Counted from the first letter of the stretch, positions 8,869 to 16,752 are shown. The stretch is 64,000 bases of DNA from Paenibacillus tyrphae (GCF_024158745.1 NZ_JAMZAW010000028.1:32877-96876); one strand, 5' to 3'. Program-made: numbers and translations. Notes: generated by a model not told the origin, from the letters alone.

Positions 8869-9848
8869 GATAAACTTCCCTCTGCTCTTGTAAAGTTCTG
8901 AACCAGCATTTCCTGACGTAAAATATCCATAACTTCCTTCAATGGCCCTCTCATTGTATAAATTAGGTTCAAATTAACCATCTGCTTGATAAAACGGAAC
9001 AGATTTTGATGAGTCTCTTCACAACTAAAGTCCGGTATCCAGGGACCAAAGTGCTTATTACGGTCATACATCGCCAAGGTGACTCCGCGAATTAAACCGG
9101 ACATATTCTCATGAAGCACTATACTCGCCATATCTGAAGCTGTCTGACTGTATTCCAGAGAATCGGTATATCCCAGCCCGATGAAGAACACTTTTTTCAC
9201 AGGCAATGGCCTTGTTTCCATTTGTACACCTATTTCTTCAGGAGTTACCCGCTTGCGCATATCGGATATACCCCGGAACCGCTTGCCAAAAATGGTATCA
9301 AACATGTGCAGATCGGTTTGCTCCAAGGCATGACTTCGCAGCGTCAAAAAGTTGTTTCCATCTCCACCCAGCACATATGGCTGGCCGTCCATCATCCCGA
9401 TTTCGGTATGATCATTGCTAAATAATTTGCAACCCAATTTTTTGCACAGATTATAGACCATCGTAGTCTTGCCCGCTTCTTTAGCTCCGAGGAAAAGATA
9501 CGCATGCTTACCATCACTAACGGATGAGGCGTGCGCGGAAAAACGGTGATGAAGATGCGCGTCCCGCTCAAACATATTCAACAGCAAGCATTCCAACATG
9601 CTAGTCGTTTTGATCTCGCTCCACGGAGCTTGAAAATTAACCCCCTCCTTATTTACCGAACATTGGTAATTCGGACCGTCAGTATAAAAAAGCTTTTGCC
9701 GTATAAGAGCAGGCTGTTCACTCTCTAGGGCCGATCGCAAGCTTCCCTTGCCTAGCAAATTGGATTTTACACTGAAGTATTCAGCGACTCCGTCCTGATC
9801 CGATTCGATCAGGCAGCTTCGCTCATTCCAGTTCACAATCAGCTTCAT
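8865..9848 (-). CDS. HPr kinase/phosphorylase-like P-loop protein (copy A)
   Basis: 327 residues from the ATG at 9848 (AGGAG 7 bases upstream). SAHASSVSDGKHAYLFL precedes a P-loop GAKEAGKT at about 121-128, matching the layout of copy B at 2519-3460; overall similarity between the copies is low but their domain order is the same. After the P-loop comes a segment LFSNDHTEIGMMDGQPYVLGGDG, comparable to LISNGSSVVKIINDQPVVVGTH in copy B. This matches the HprK-like group associated with lasso peptide kinases. Two copies in one operon suggest two phosphorylation events, or one active and one specificity subunit. The overlap with the next gene (GTGA) points to coupled translation. Confidence 0.75.
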   Translation of the reverse strand: MKLIVNWNERSCLIESDQDGVAEYFSVKSNLLGKGSLRSALESEQPALIRQKLFYTDGPNYQCSVNKEGVNFQAPWSEIKTTSMLECLLLNMFERDAHLHHRFSAHASSVSDGKHAYLFLGAKEAGKTTMVYNLCKKLGCKLFSNDHTEIGMMDGQPYVLGGDGNNFLTLRSHALEQTDLHMFDTIFGKRFRGISDMRKRVTPEEIGVQMETRPLPVKKVFFIGLGYTDSLEYSQTASDMASIVLHENMSGLIRGVTLAMYDRNKHFGPWIPDFSCEETHQNLFRFIKQMVNLNLIYTMRGPLKEVMDILRQEMLVQNFTRAEGSLS

Positions 9849-9870
9849 ACTCAAGCTCCTGTTCTGACAC

Positions 9871-10890
9871 TTATTTTAATATTTCAGCGAAAAGAAAGAT
9901 TAACCGCTCCAAATGAGACTCCTGAATCTCCCGGTGGACCACCATATGAAGGGTATGCTCATTCAGAAGATTAATTTTCACTCCATTGCACCCCAACTGT
10001 TCATATAAGCGGACTGCATTCGTCCTGTGATGACGCACACGCAAAGTAATAATATTCGTAAAGGGAGAGTTTTCGTTAACTTCAATTCCCGGTAGCTGCC
10101 TTAAATGTTGTGCCAACCATTCCGTCATCCGATGATTGTCTGCCATCCATTCTCCGGCATGATGCAACGCCGCAAGACAAGTTGCTGCCATAAGATCGCT
10201 TTTGTGTATCGTTCCCCCCAGCATTTTTCGCCATTTTCTGGCCTGATCGATAAAGATTGCAGGACCGGCAATAATCGCTCCAAGGGGAGCATTATAACTT
10301 TTGTTAAAATTGACCATGACCGAGTCCACACTTTCTGCAAACTGGTTTAACGGCAATTTCTGGACAAACGAAGCGTGAAATAGGCGTGCTCCATCCATAT
10401 GGAGCGCTATATTCTTCCGCTCCAGTAGTACTCGGATATTATGGAGTTCATCCAATGATAGAATGCTACCGCCACTATAGTGGTGGGGATTTTCCAGACA
10501 CACCAGCCTCAGCGCAGAATATTTCGTTGCTGCAAGGATCTGCTGTTCTATTGTGTCGTGCTGAATCATACCCTGCTTTCCAGCCAAACAATGCAAGGTC
10601 ACACCTGCTATAGATGAAATAGCGGCATGCTGTATTCTTGCTATATGGGAATTCCGCTCTACCAGAACCGTATCCCCACGGTTACAATGAACAATAACAG
10701 CAATCAAATTTCCCATATATCCTGTTGGTACAAATAAGGCTTTTTCTTTGCCTAACTGTGCGGCCATTGTTTGTTCCAACTGTTGAGTAAAATTGTACTT
10801 TCCCAGTGACTCGTTTGCCTGTAAGAGTGCACTTAGCTGATATTTGTCCATAGCTGTAAAGGCATCTGTTGACATATTGATAGTATACAT
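9871..10890 (-). CDS. PLP-dependent threonine aldolase / beta-eliminating lyase-like enzyme
   Basis: 339 residues, typical for fold-type I threonine aldolases (PF01212). The PLP lysine is K197 in FNKSYNAPLG; the cofactor Asp/Arg pair is D166 and R169 in HMDGARLFHA; FVPTGYMGN near 53 forms the phosphate-binding turn. These enzymes cleave beta-hydroxy amino acids to glycine plus an aldehyde, and relatives do aldol additions or eliminations in natural product pathways. The gene follows the 18-residue peptide and its terminator by about 33 bases, so it is probably expressed by read-through. Whether it acts on a free amino acid building block or on a peptide residue cannot be told from sequence. 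Confidence 0.85.
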   Translation of the reverse strand: MYTINMSTDAFTAMDKYQLSALLQANESLGKYNFTQQLEQTMAAQLGKEKALFVPTGYMGNLIAVIVHCNRGDTVLVERNSHIARIQHAAISSIAGVTLHCLAGKQGMIQHDTIEQQILAATKYSALRLVCLENPHHYSGGSILSLDELHNIRVLLERKNIALHMDGARLFHASFVQKLPLNQFAESVDSVMVNFNKSYNAPLGAIIAGPAIFIDQARKWRKMLGGTIHKSDLMAATCLAALHHAGEWMADNHRMTEWLAQHLRQLPGIEVNENSPFTNIITLRVRHHRTNAVRLYEQLGCNGVKINLLNEHTLHMVVHREIQESHLERLIFLFAEILK

Positions 10891-10922
10891 CTTGTTCTTG
10901 CACCTACCTTGATTTTAGAAAA

Positions 10923-10950
10923 GAACACAGGAGCATACACTCCTGTGTTC
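10923..10950 (-). terminator. Intrinsic terminator after the 18-residue peptide gene
   Basis: Perfect 11-bp inverted repeat (10923-10933 with 10940-10950, arm GAACACAGGAG) with a 6-base loop. On the minus strand it is followed by TTCTTTTCTAAAATC. It begins 19 bases after the peptide stop codon and precedes the PLP enzyme gene. A partial terminator here would give more peptide transcript than transcript for the downstream enzymes. Confidence 0.85.
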
Positions 10951-10969
10951 CTCGGCAAGCCCATTTAAA

Positions 10970-11026
10970 CTAGCGTTTGGAACTTTTTTTTGATACTTTT
11001 ACTGGAGTAGCTGGTGCGCATGCCAT
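10970..11026 (-). CDS. 18-residue peptide MACAPATPVKVSKKSSKR, candidate RiPP precursor or scaffold
   Basis: ATG at 11024-11026, TAG at 10970-10972, giving MACAPATPVKVSKKSSKR. Reality is supported by a near-consensus ribosome binding site (AAGGAGGTGAG, GGAGG 8 bases before ATG), a dedicated terminator just downstream, a 43-base gap after the nucleotidyltransferase stop, and a location in the middle of an operon of peptide-modifying enzyme types. It is very basic (five Lys, one Arg), with one Cys (position 3), two Thr-Pro or Ala-Pro steps and three Ser near the end, so candidate sites for crosslinking, phosphorylation or glycosylation exist. It is shorter than most precursors (PqqA is 22-24 residues). 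No known family is recognised. It could instead be a regulatory leader peptide, but enzymes lie on both sides of it. Confidence 0.75.
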   Translation of the reverse strand: MACAPATPVKVSKKSSKR

Positions 11027-11030
11027 AGAA

Positions 11031-11042
11031 CTCACCTCCTTA
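11031..11042 (-). promoter_or_regulatory. Near-perfect Shine-Dalgarno of the 18-residue peptide
   Basis: The minus strand reads TAAGGAGGTGAG, complementary to the 3' end of 16S rRNA over at least ten bases, with 8 bases between GGAGG and the ATG at 11026. It is the strongest ribosome binding site in the operon and implies high peptide synthesis. Confidence 0.85.
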
Positions 11043-11069
11043 TCTTAGTAATCCGGTTTTGAATTAAAA

Positions 11070-12488
11070 TCAGACTAGCCTGAATTGCCGTATCATCTGC
11101 AGAATCTCCTGGGAACGATCGATCATTTCCTCTGTGAACAGAAGATTACACGAAATGATGAATAATCCGCAGTGAGTCAGTAGCAAATCACCTTCTTCAA
11201 ATGAAACCCTGATGCCGTGAAGAGAATCACTCCATACAGCTGAAACCCCCGCATGTTGCAACGCACTCAGCAGCCGCTTATCCTCTACAGCAAGGTGGTA
11301 AGGAACCTCTAAATCATCCAGCAGTGCCGGACAGGACATGTAACCGAATTCCACATTTGCATGTCGAAAACTAGAAATTTTTTGAAGAGCATATTTGGTT
11401 GGACGGTTCCATTCCCTCGTCTGCATACTGGCAAGATGTTTGGCAAAAAAGTTGCCCCAACCTAACACAACCACTTCACGTAGCGACCTTACTCTGCTTG
11501 CTTTGATGCGCTCAAGGTTCCACCATTGCCTGGAAATTTTGCGCCAGTTATAATGGATAGGCCATTGAGCAGCAGGGGTAGACGGGGACTCTACGCCTTT
11601 ATTCCAAAACCGAAAATGGTTATCTTCGACGTAGATCCGCTTCAGCCAGTATTCCAGATCGTTGGCGACGAATTCCAACGCATTCAGACGAATATAGTGC
11701 CGAAGCATATCCATATCTATATCTGGAAAATTTTTATAAATGCAATAAGCGTCGTTAATATCACGAATCGTAAGGCCCTGATGACTGAGTGCATGCCCCA
11801 GCAGCAGGATCAAGGACATTTCAGGTCTTAACTGTCTTAGATATTTCATACCATGCACAGGCATATAGGCTTCATCCACATTAATCTCCAACTTTTGGAG
11901 AAAAAAAGTACTATAAAACCCAGCATGCAGATCTAGCCGGAAATCGCCGTCTGCAAATCTCTTTTTCCAGTGACCCGTTATAAAATAAGGCTCTTGCTTG
12001 TCATTTCGTTTGGAAAAATACCAAGCTTCCTTCTGCACACACTCATTGACTCTTAGTTGAGCAGTTAGCATCCACAACTCTCGCGCATTAGGCAACAGGA
12101 CATCTACATCTTTACTAAAACGAATCTGTCCTTTAGGATACCACTTATTTACCGCAGCACCCTTAATTATGATTGGATGAGTATTTTGTTCGCCGGCTAT
12201 CTGGTCAATCCAGGTCAGCATCTGATTCATCCAATTCATGCGTTTGATACATAGCTCATATTCTTCATGTAATTCGTTCAAAAGTGACGTACCTTCATAT
12301 TCACCACTACGCTGTAGATGTATAAAGGCCTGCGGCTGGACTTTGGAATACCGGAACATCGTCAGCAGTTGCTGATCCTGTATATCTGACTGCTTGAGTG
12401 TCTGAATAGCTGTCCGGCATCTCTCTACACTTGCTTCTAAAGATCCTATGACAGCTACAGCCTCCAGTTTATCCATTGCGATGCTCAT
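11070..12488 (-). CDS. Nucleotidyltransferase-fold protein (NTP_transf_5 type), second copy
   Basis: About 472 residues from the ATG at 12488, chosen because GGAGGG sits 5 bases upstream; it overlaps the preceding gene by 20 bases. The conserved block is PIIIKGAAVNKWY, then IRFSKDVDVLLPN (about residues 105-134): Lys-Gly followed by an acidic D-x-D pair, as in the uncharacterised NTP_transf_5 family (PF14907). Members are frequent in lasso peptide and other RiPP clusters, for example beside HprK-like kinases. Nucleotidyl transfer to a peptide, sugar or protein is the expected chemistry but the substrate is unknown. The C-terminal 120 residues form a separate region (DDLEVPYHLAVEDKRLLSALQ) that might bind substrate. 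Confidence 0.72.
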   Translation of the reverse strand: MSIAMDKLEAVAVIGSLEASVERCRTAIQTLKQSDIQDQQLLTMFRYSKVQPQAFIHLQRSGEYEGTSLLNELHEEYELCIKRMNWMNQMLTWIDQIAGEQNTHPIIIKGAAVNKWYPKGQIRFSKDVDVLLPNARELWMLTAQLRVNECVQKEAWYFSKRNDKQEPYFITGHWKKRFADGDFRLDLHAGFYSTFFLQKLEINVDEAYMPVHGMKYLRQLRPEMSLILLLGHALSHQGLTIRDINDAYCIYKNFPDIDMDMLRHYIRLNALEFVANDLEYWLKRIYVEDNHFRFWNKGVESPSTPAAQWPIHYNWRKISRQWWNLERIKASRVRSLREVVVLGWGNFFAKHLASMQTREWNRPTKYALQKISSFRHANVEFGYMSCPALLDDLEVPYHLAVEDKRLLSALQHAGVSAVWSDSLHGIRVSFEEGDLLLTHCGLFIISCNLLFTEEMIDRSQEILQMIRQFRLV

Positions 12489-13647
12489 TAGCGCCCTCCG
12501 CCTCCGTAGAAAAATCCTCCAGCAGATGCTGTTCCAATATAGCGGTACGGTTGGCATCGAAAATTCTTTCGATTATTGAGTCCTTCCAAGTGTATACGAT
12601 TTTGTCCTTATCCAGAATCTGGTGCAGGTAGGAGAGGTCTGCCCCCCTAATCCGATCCAGTACATGAGCCGGAATAGTATCTGGATATACTATTTCCGTA
12701 TAATGGAGCGTATAATAAGTTTCCCGCTCCATATTATATTCCCTTACTTTTTCTAGAAATACATCCCAATCTATGCTCACTTTGCCACGAGTGATTAGCT
12801 GGTAGATATCAACAAGCTTGTACAAGGCCATATCCTTGTTTTTCAGTACTTCCTTATAATCTACTGCTTCCTTGCAGAAATGGATACATAAAAAAATCAA
12901 CATGTCTTCCCAAGACAGTGAAGGAAGCTCCGTATCTCGGATCGGCGCCATGATTCTTTGCTCCAGCAGTTGACTTACGATTTCATCTGTTTTCCGATTA
13001 GTACGGATATCAATCGAAAATTGGATATCCACGTTATGGAATTCTACAAACGTCATATCAATTGTTTTACGAATCATAGGGTGGAGTTGGTGTGAGATCA
13101 TCGGAAACTTGATCACGTCTTCCCGGTTCACCGGAATAATCTCTCTTGTATTGTAATGATACTGTCCATGCATATATCCAAGTTCATTCAGTAGCCTGAC
13201 CACTTCTTTGGTCTCGCTCGAGTGAATTAGTATATCCAGATCATTAGAAGAACGCATACCTATACCCGAATAAGCATATTCTGACAAAACCAGACCTTTG
13301 AGCGTGACAAATTTAATTCCGCCTGCTTGTAGATGATGGCACACATCGCTAGCCAGCTTGAACTGTTCTTCGGCCTTAAGCTGCTGGGCCTTGTAAATTA
13401 ACTCTGTAGATTTAAAAAAGTAAAAGGGTACAAATTTACTTCGCTCTTCGATAATATATTTGCGGATATTTGTCCAAACGATACCTACGACTCGGTGCAT
13501 CTGTACTAGCCCACATACCCGACTCCAGTCAAGGTATGAAGCAAATAGTTTCTGAATGTAGTCCAGTTCTTCCTCCGAAATGTGAATTTTGGACAGTAGA
13601 TAGACCAACTGTGATTCCCTGTCAATTTGCAGATGCTTCACATTCAT
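12469..13647 (-). CDS. Nucleotidyltransferase-fold protein (NTP_transf_5 type), first copy
   Basis: 392 residues; the ATG at 13647 follows a very strong AAGGAGGAGG. The family block is IKFVTLKGLVLSEYAYSG, then MRSSNDLDILIHSS (about 111-144) with the Lys-Gly and D-x-D pair of PF14907, followed by LLNELGY. A helical N-terminal third (MNVKHLQIDRESQLVYLLSK) precedes it and an extended helical C-terminal half follows. The second copy directly downstream overlaps it by 20 bases, so the two are cotranslated and may form a heterodimer. Proteins like this accompany HprK-like kinases in lasso-type clusters. Function remains inferred. Confidence 0.75.
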   Translation of the reverse strand: MNVKHLQIDRESQLVYLLSKIHISEEELDYIQKLFASYLDWSRVCGLVQMHRVVGIVWTNIRKYIIEERSKFVPFYFFKSTELIYKAQQLKAEEQFKLASDVCHHLQAGGIKFVTLKGLVLSEYAYSGIGMRSSNDLDILIHSSETKEVVRLLNELGYMHGQYHYNTREIIPVNREDVIKFPMISHQLHPMIRKTIDMTFVEFHNVDIQFSIDIRTNRKTDEIVSQLLEQRIMAPIRDTELPSLSWEDMLIFLCIHFCKEAVDYKEVLKNKDMALYKLVDIYQLITRGKVSIDWDVFLEKVREYNMERETYYTLHYTEIVYPDTIPAHVLDRIRGADLSYLHQILDKDKIVYTWKDSIIERIFDANRTAILEQHLLEDFSTEAEGANEHRNG

Positions 13648-13690
13648 ACCTCTTCCTCCTCCTTAATTAATGCCAAGCATGGATATTTAA

Positions 13691-14878
13691 TCATATCCAG
13701 CGATTTTTTAACGGTATGATACCTAGTTCTTTTTTGGCTATGTATTCTTTTAACAAATCTTCGCGGGGGGGATGATAGTGGAGCGCATTTGCATCACGGT
13801 ATAATCTTTCCAGTAGATTTCCACGCTGTAAGGAACATGTACCCTGAATTTTTGCGGCAATGGCAATGATCTCATTAACCGAATTAGACAGTGTCTGTTT
13901 AACTTCCAGTGTAGTCAGGTAACTAACATCCCCAAGTGTTCCTGTTGCAATATCCCTGTCAACCTGTCTCGCTGCCGCAAGCAAAATCGTTTGAGAATTA
14001 TCCAGCAACACTTTCATATCTGCTATCGCGTATTGCACGTTAGGCAGAAAGCACATTTTTTTTTGAGAAATCACATCAACCTTCTTTTTCACCATATCTA
14101 GTACATAATCGTAGGCACTTCGAGCGATCCCCTGATAGACTGCACACAATGCTAGGCGGAACCAATAAATCAGTTCATGTGTGGCCTCGAGGCCGCGCCC
14201 CGGACTACCGATTAAATTGGAATCGGGTATAAATACGTTGTCAAAGTCCAACTGATGGGTCATTGTCGCTACCATTCCCGAGATGTTCCATGTATCCTTG
14301 ACCGTGATACCCTCCATATCACGGTTAGCTAGCATCGCCGTAATGCCAGCTCGTTGCCCCTGACTAGCTAGGGTGTAGCAGTACAATGGAATATAGTAAA
14401 CAATCGGCGCACCTGACACATAGGGCTTTGTGCCATTTACTATGTATCCACCAGCGACCTTTGTTGCTTTCAATGAACTTACTCGTTCGAAGTCTTCATT
14501 TTTATACAGAAAATAGACATTGGGATTGCTGATCGAGGCAATATAATGTCCTTCTCGTACCTTCTTGTTGACTTCTGCTAGCAGTTTCGGATGAAGAATA
14601 TGTTGAAATCCTCCAACAGAATAAAGGTGCATAGCCAAACACAATGCTGTTGCTCCACAGCCTGATGATAACTGCGTCAGCAATTCACAGGTCTGCTCTA
14701 CATTGAAATTCTGCCCTCCATCAACTTCCGGCAAATTGACAACATGCAGTCCCGTTTGTCGAATTGCTTCAAAGTTCTCAAACGGAAATGCTCTTTCCCG
14801 GTCATAATAGGAAGCCTTGTTCGCAAGCCTGTTCTTCACTTCTGTTAATCTGTCCTGAATGCTTGAATCCGTCAGCAT
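13691..14878 (-). CDS. Acyl-CoA dehydrogenase-family flavoprotein
   Basis: 395 residues from the ATG at 14878 (GGAG 6 bases upstream; an ATG at 14890 lacks spacing). The three-part acyl-CoA dehydrogenase fold is clear: helical N terminus (RAFPFENFEAIRQTGLHVVNLPEVDGGQNF), central beta domain (GGYIVNGTKPYVSGAP), and C-terminal helical bundle (IQGTCSLQRGNLLERLYRDANALHYHPP). The usual Glu base position of fatty acid enzymes is not obvious. Related proteins in natural product operons oxidise or hydroxylate carrier- or peptide-bound substrates. It is the first structural gene of the operon; only ATGA-type couplings and a short spacer separate it from the nucleotidyltransferases. Confidence 0.85.
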   Translation of the reverse strand: MLTDSSIQDRLTEVKNRLANKASYYDRERAFPFENFEAIRQTGLHVVNLPEVDGGQNFNVEQTCELLTQLSSGCGATALCLAMHLYSVGGFQHILHPKLLAEVNKKVREGHYIASISNPNVYFLYKNEDFERVSSLKATKVAGGYIVNGTKPYVSGAPIVYYIPLYCYTLASQGQRAGITAMLANRDMEGITVKDTWNISGMVATMTHQLDFDNVFIPDSNLIGSPGRGLEATHELIYWFRLALCAVYQGIARSAYDYVLDMVKKKVDVISQKKMCFLPNVQYAIADMKVLLDNSQTILLAAARQVDRDIATGTLGDVSYLTTLEVKQTLSNSVNEIIAIAAKIQGTCSLQRGNLLERLYRDANALHYHPPREDLLKEYIAKKELGIIPLKNRWI

Positions 14879-15111
14879 ACTTTTCTCCATCCTTCTCTAT
14901 GCCAGTTAGTTGATGTCGAACTGCCGCGAATTCCTTCCCATCTAAATCGAGAACTCGTATGGATATGTTCAAAAAAATGTCTATACAACATACTCTATTC
15001 CTTTATTACTAATCTTTCCGGTTTCATTAAACGGACCGTTTTTTTTGCGTTTGGCGCTAAATTAGTCTAATTTCGTTAAACCTGTTCCATCCAGAAACCG
15101 TAATGAATGCA
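14879..15111. promoter_or_regulatory. Upstream region of the peptide-modification operon
   Basis: This 233-base AT-rich stretch separates the Crp/Fnr-type regulator from the acyl-CoA dehydrogenase gene; both are read leftward. It holds a palindromic AAACGGACCGTTT core (about 15030-15043) that could be an operator or a weak stem. I cannot place a -35/-10 pair with confidence. It is the likeliest promoter site of the operon, possibly controlled by the neighbouring regulator. Confidence 0.35.
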
Positions 15112-15771
15112 TTAATTATTAAGCAATATTAACAGTTTCTGATGTTGAATATGGGTGATCTGACCTCGCTCTAAACGCAGAAGGCCCTCTTTCTCCATTG
15201 CCTTCAGTGTCCGACTGGTTACTTCTCGAGTAGTACGCAATTCAATCGATAAAATGTCATGTGTAATGGAGAGTGAATCATTATTGAAATTTGTATTTTC
15301 TATCAGGTATTCATAGATTCGGGTGCGAATTGACTTAAAGTATATGTTCTCGATTAAAATGGACAAAGTATTAAGATAATGAGCCAACGATCTGAATATA
15401 AATTGGCGAAAGTTTTTATATTTATCCATCCATTCTTGTAAAATCTGGACCTTAACAATCAAAACAGTAGTCGGTTTCTCGATGCAAGCCGAGGCTTCGA
15501 ACTCATTGTGTCCTAAAATGCTTGATAGCATTAATGGACAGCATTCGCCACTATTGATCCGAAATAGAGCAACTTCTTTCCCTTTATCGTTCAACTTATA
15601 TATACGGATTGATCCTTCTAGGATTAAGAATGTGTACTTCAGAAATTCTCCATCATGAACAACAGAGTTAGCGGGCAATGAAAGGATGGAAATCTCTTTC
15701 CAATCTTCTGGAGAAATATCAGCGAGAAAATCGAATTGAGTAATCACATCCTCGATCTGTTGATTTTGCAT
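15112..15771 (-). CDS. Crp/Fnr-family transcriptional regulator
   Basis: 219 residues from the ATG at 15771 (AAAGGAAGG upstream); an in-frame ATG at 15831 has no ribosome binding site. The N-terminal cyclic-nucleotide-binding-type barrel (GSIRIYKLNDKGKEVALFRINSGECCPLML) lacks the Arg/Ser set needed for cAMP and the Cys cluster of classical Fnr, so the effector is unknown. The C-terminal winged helix is clear (SIELRTTREVTSRTLKAMEKEGLLRLERG). It is immediately upstream of the peptide-modification operon on the same strand and is the natural candidate for its control. The two adjacent Cys in GECC could sense redox state, but this is speculation. Confidence 0.85.
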   Translation of the reverse strand: MQNQQIEDVITQFDFLADISPEDWKEISILSLPANSVVHDGEFLKYTFLILEGSIRIYKLNDKGKEVALFRINSGECCPLMLSSILGHNEFEASACIEKPTTVLIVKVQILQEWMDKYKNFRQFIFRSLAHYLNTLSILIENIYFKSIRTRIYEYLIENTNFNNDSLSITHDILSIELRTTREVTSRTLKAMEKEGLLRLERGQITHIQHQKLLILLNN

Positions 15772-16637
15772 ACCGTAGCTTGACCTTCCTTTACAACAAT
15801 GTACATATAAAACATAAAAAAATTTAAACAATATTACTTCTGATTAGTTACTTTTGCCCTTGTAGGAATGTAGTGCAACATGATGATTTTTCAATCATTG
15901 TGATCGATTATGAGCTGTGTCTGGAAAAATGCTGTCTTTCCGGCTGTAAATCTGACTTCATTAGCATGGAAATACAGATCCTCAAGAATATTTTTAATAA
16001 CAGCTACTAGCGCTTCCTCGCTATTTAAAACGGATGGCATTATATAGATAGGTGAACATGATAAGCTGATCAGCAATACGAGCTCCTTGTTTTTTCACGA
16101 CTCCACACAAGTAGTCTGCTCGCAGAGACAACATTCAAATTTTTAAGCCCTACCAAGCCTACCATTATTGTACAATGAAATATTTTCCACAATCTTAACA
16201 AGTATTTCTATAATCTTAATTTTCACATTATACTTAATTATGGTTTTACTTGATTTATTAATATTTTTAGGTCATTTCACCTTAAATATAAGTTAAAGCG
16301 GTTAGATTTTGGAATCAGTTCATTGGCCTGTCTATTTGGTTCTTAAAATCAGTTAGTAAGGGACATGGGGCAATTAATAAAATCTAAAGTGAGCTTTTGA
16401 ATCGGAGCAGTGCTCCGCGGCCATTTAAAGAACAGCATGCGCTTGTATGCTTTCAGACAATGCCTCTTAGAGCAGCTTGCTTATTTCCTTTTCTTTCACC
16501 TAGTTTTGACATATCATTCTCCACTAATGAATATATTACATGCCCGTAAACGACTAATGGCCTCATCCTTTAAACAAAGGACGAAGCCACTAGCATTTAA
16601 AGTATTTCTTATTATAACCTAATAAGCAAGCGAGCAA
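15772..16637. other. Gene-poor AT-rich interval
   Basis: No convincing gene is seen in this 0.87 kb. A minus-strand frame at 15891-16076 (NSEEALVAVIKNILEDLYFHANEVRF) reads like a piece of a protein but has no ribosome binding site and no recognised family, so it may be a relic. A 19-codon frame at 16453-16512 has only a weak upstream GGAG. The DNA is strongly AT-rich at 16190-16400. Confidence 0.4.
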
Positions 16638-16639
16638 TG

Positions 16640-16752
16640 TTTGCCGAGGGTGCTTAAATCTGTTCCGGAGGCCGTGACACGCTTCGTGGCTGATCGGGCT
16701 ACTTTCCTTTGCCCATAATCTGTTGAAGAAGATCAAAAAGAAAACATGGTAG
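16640..16752 (+). pseudogene. C-terminal remnant of a DDE-type transposase
   Basis: The last frame (16699-16752) reads LLSFAHNLLKKIKKKTW and stop, very like the C-terminal helix of IS5/IS1182-group transposases (usually SxAHNLxK). The preceding bases continue in another frame (VLKSVPEAVTRFVADRA), so the reading frame is broken. No full transposase or clear terminal repeats remain. It indicates past insertion-sequence activity at the edge of the peptide operon. Confidence 0.5.

Noticed and set aside
15891..16076. 61-codon minus-strand frame
   Set aside because: Reads like a protein fragment but lacks a ribosome binding site and a recognisable family; treated as possible relic within a gene-poor interval.
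16453..16512. 19-codon minus-strand frame MSKLGERKGNKQAALRGIV
   Set aside because: Only a weak GGAG upstream, no terminator directly after it and it lies in decayed DNA; not enough to call a gene.
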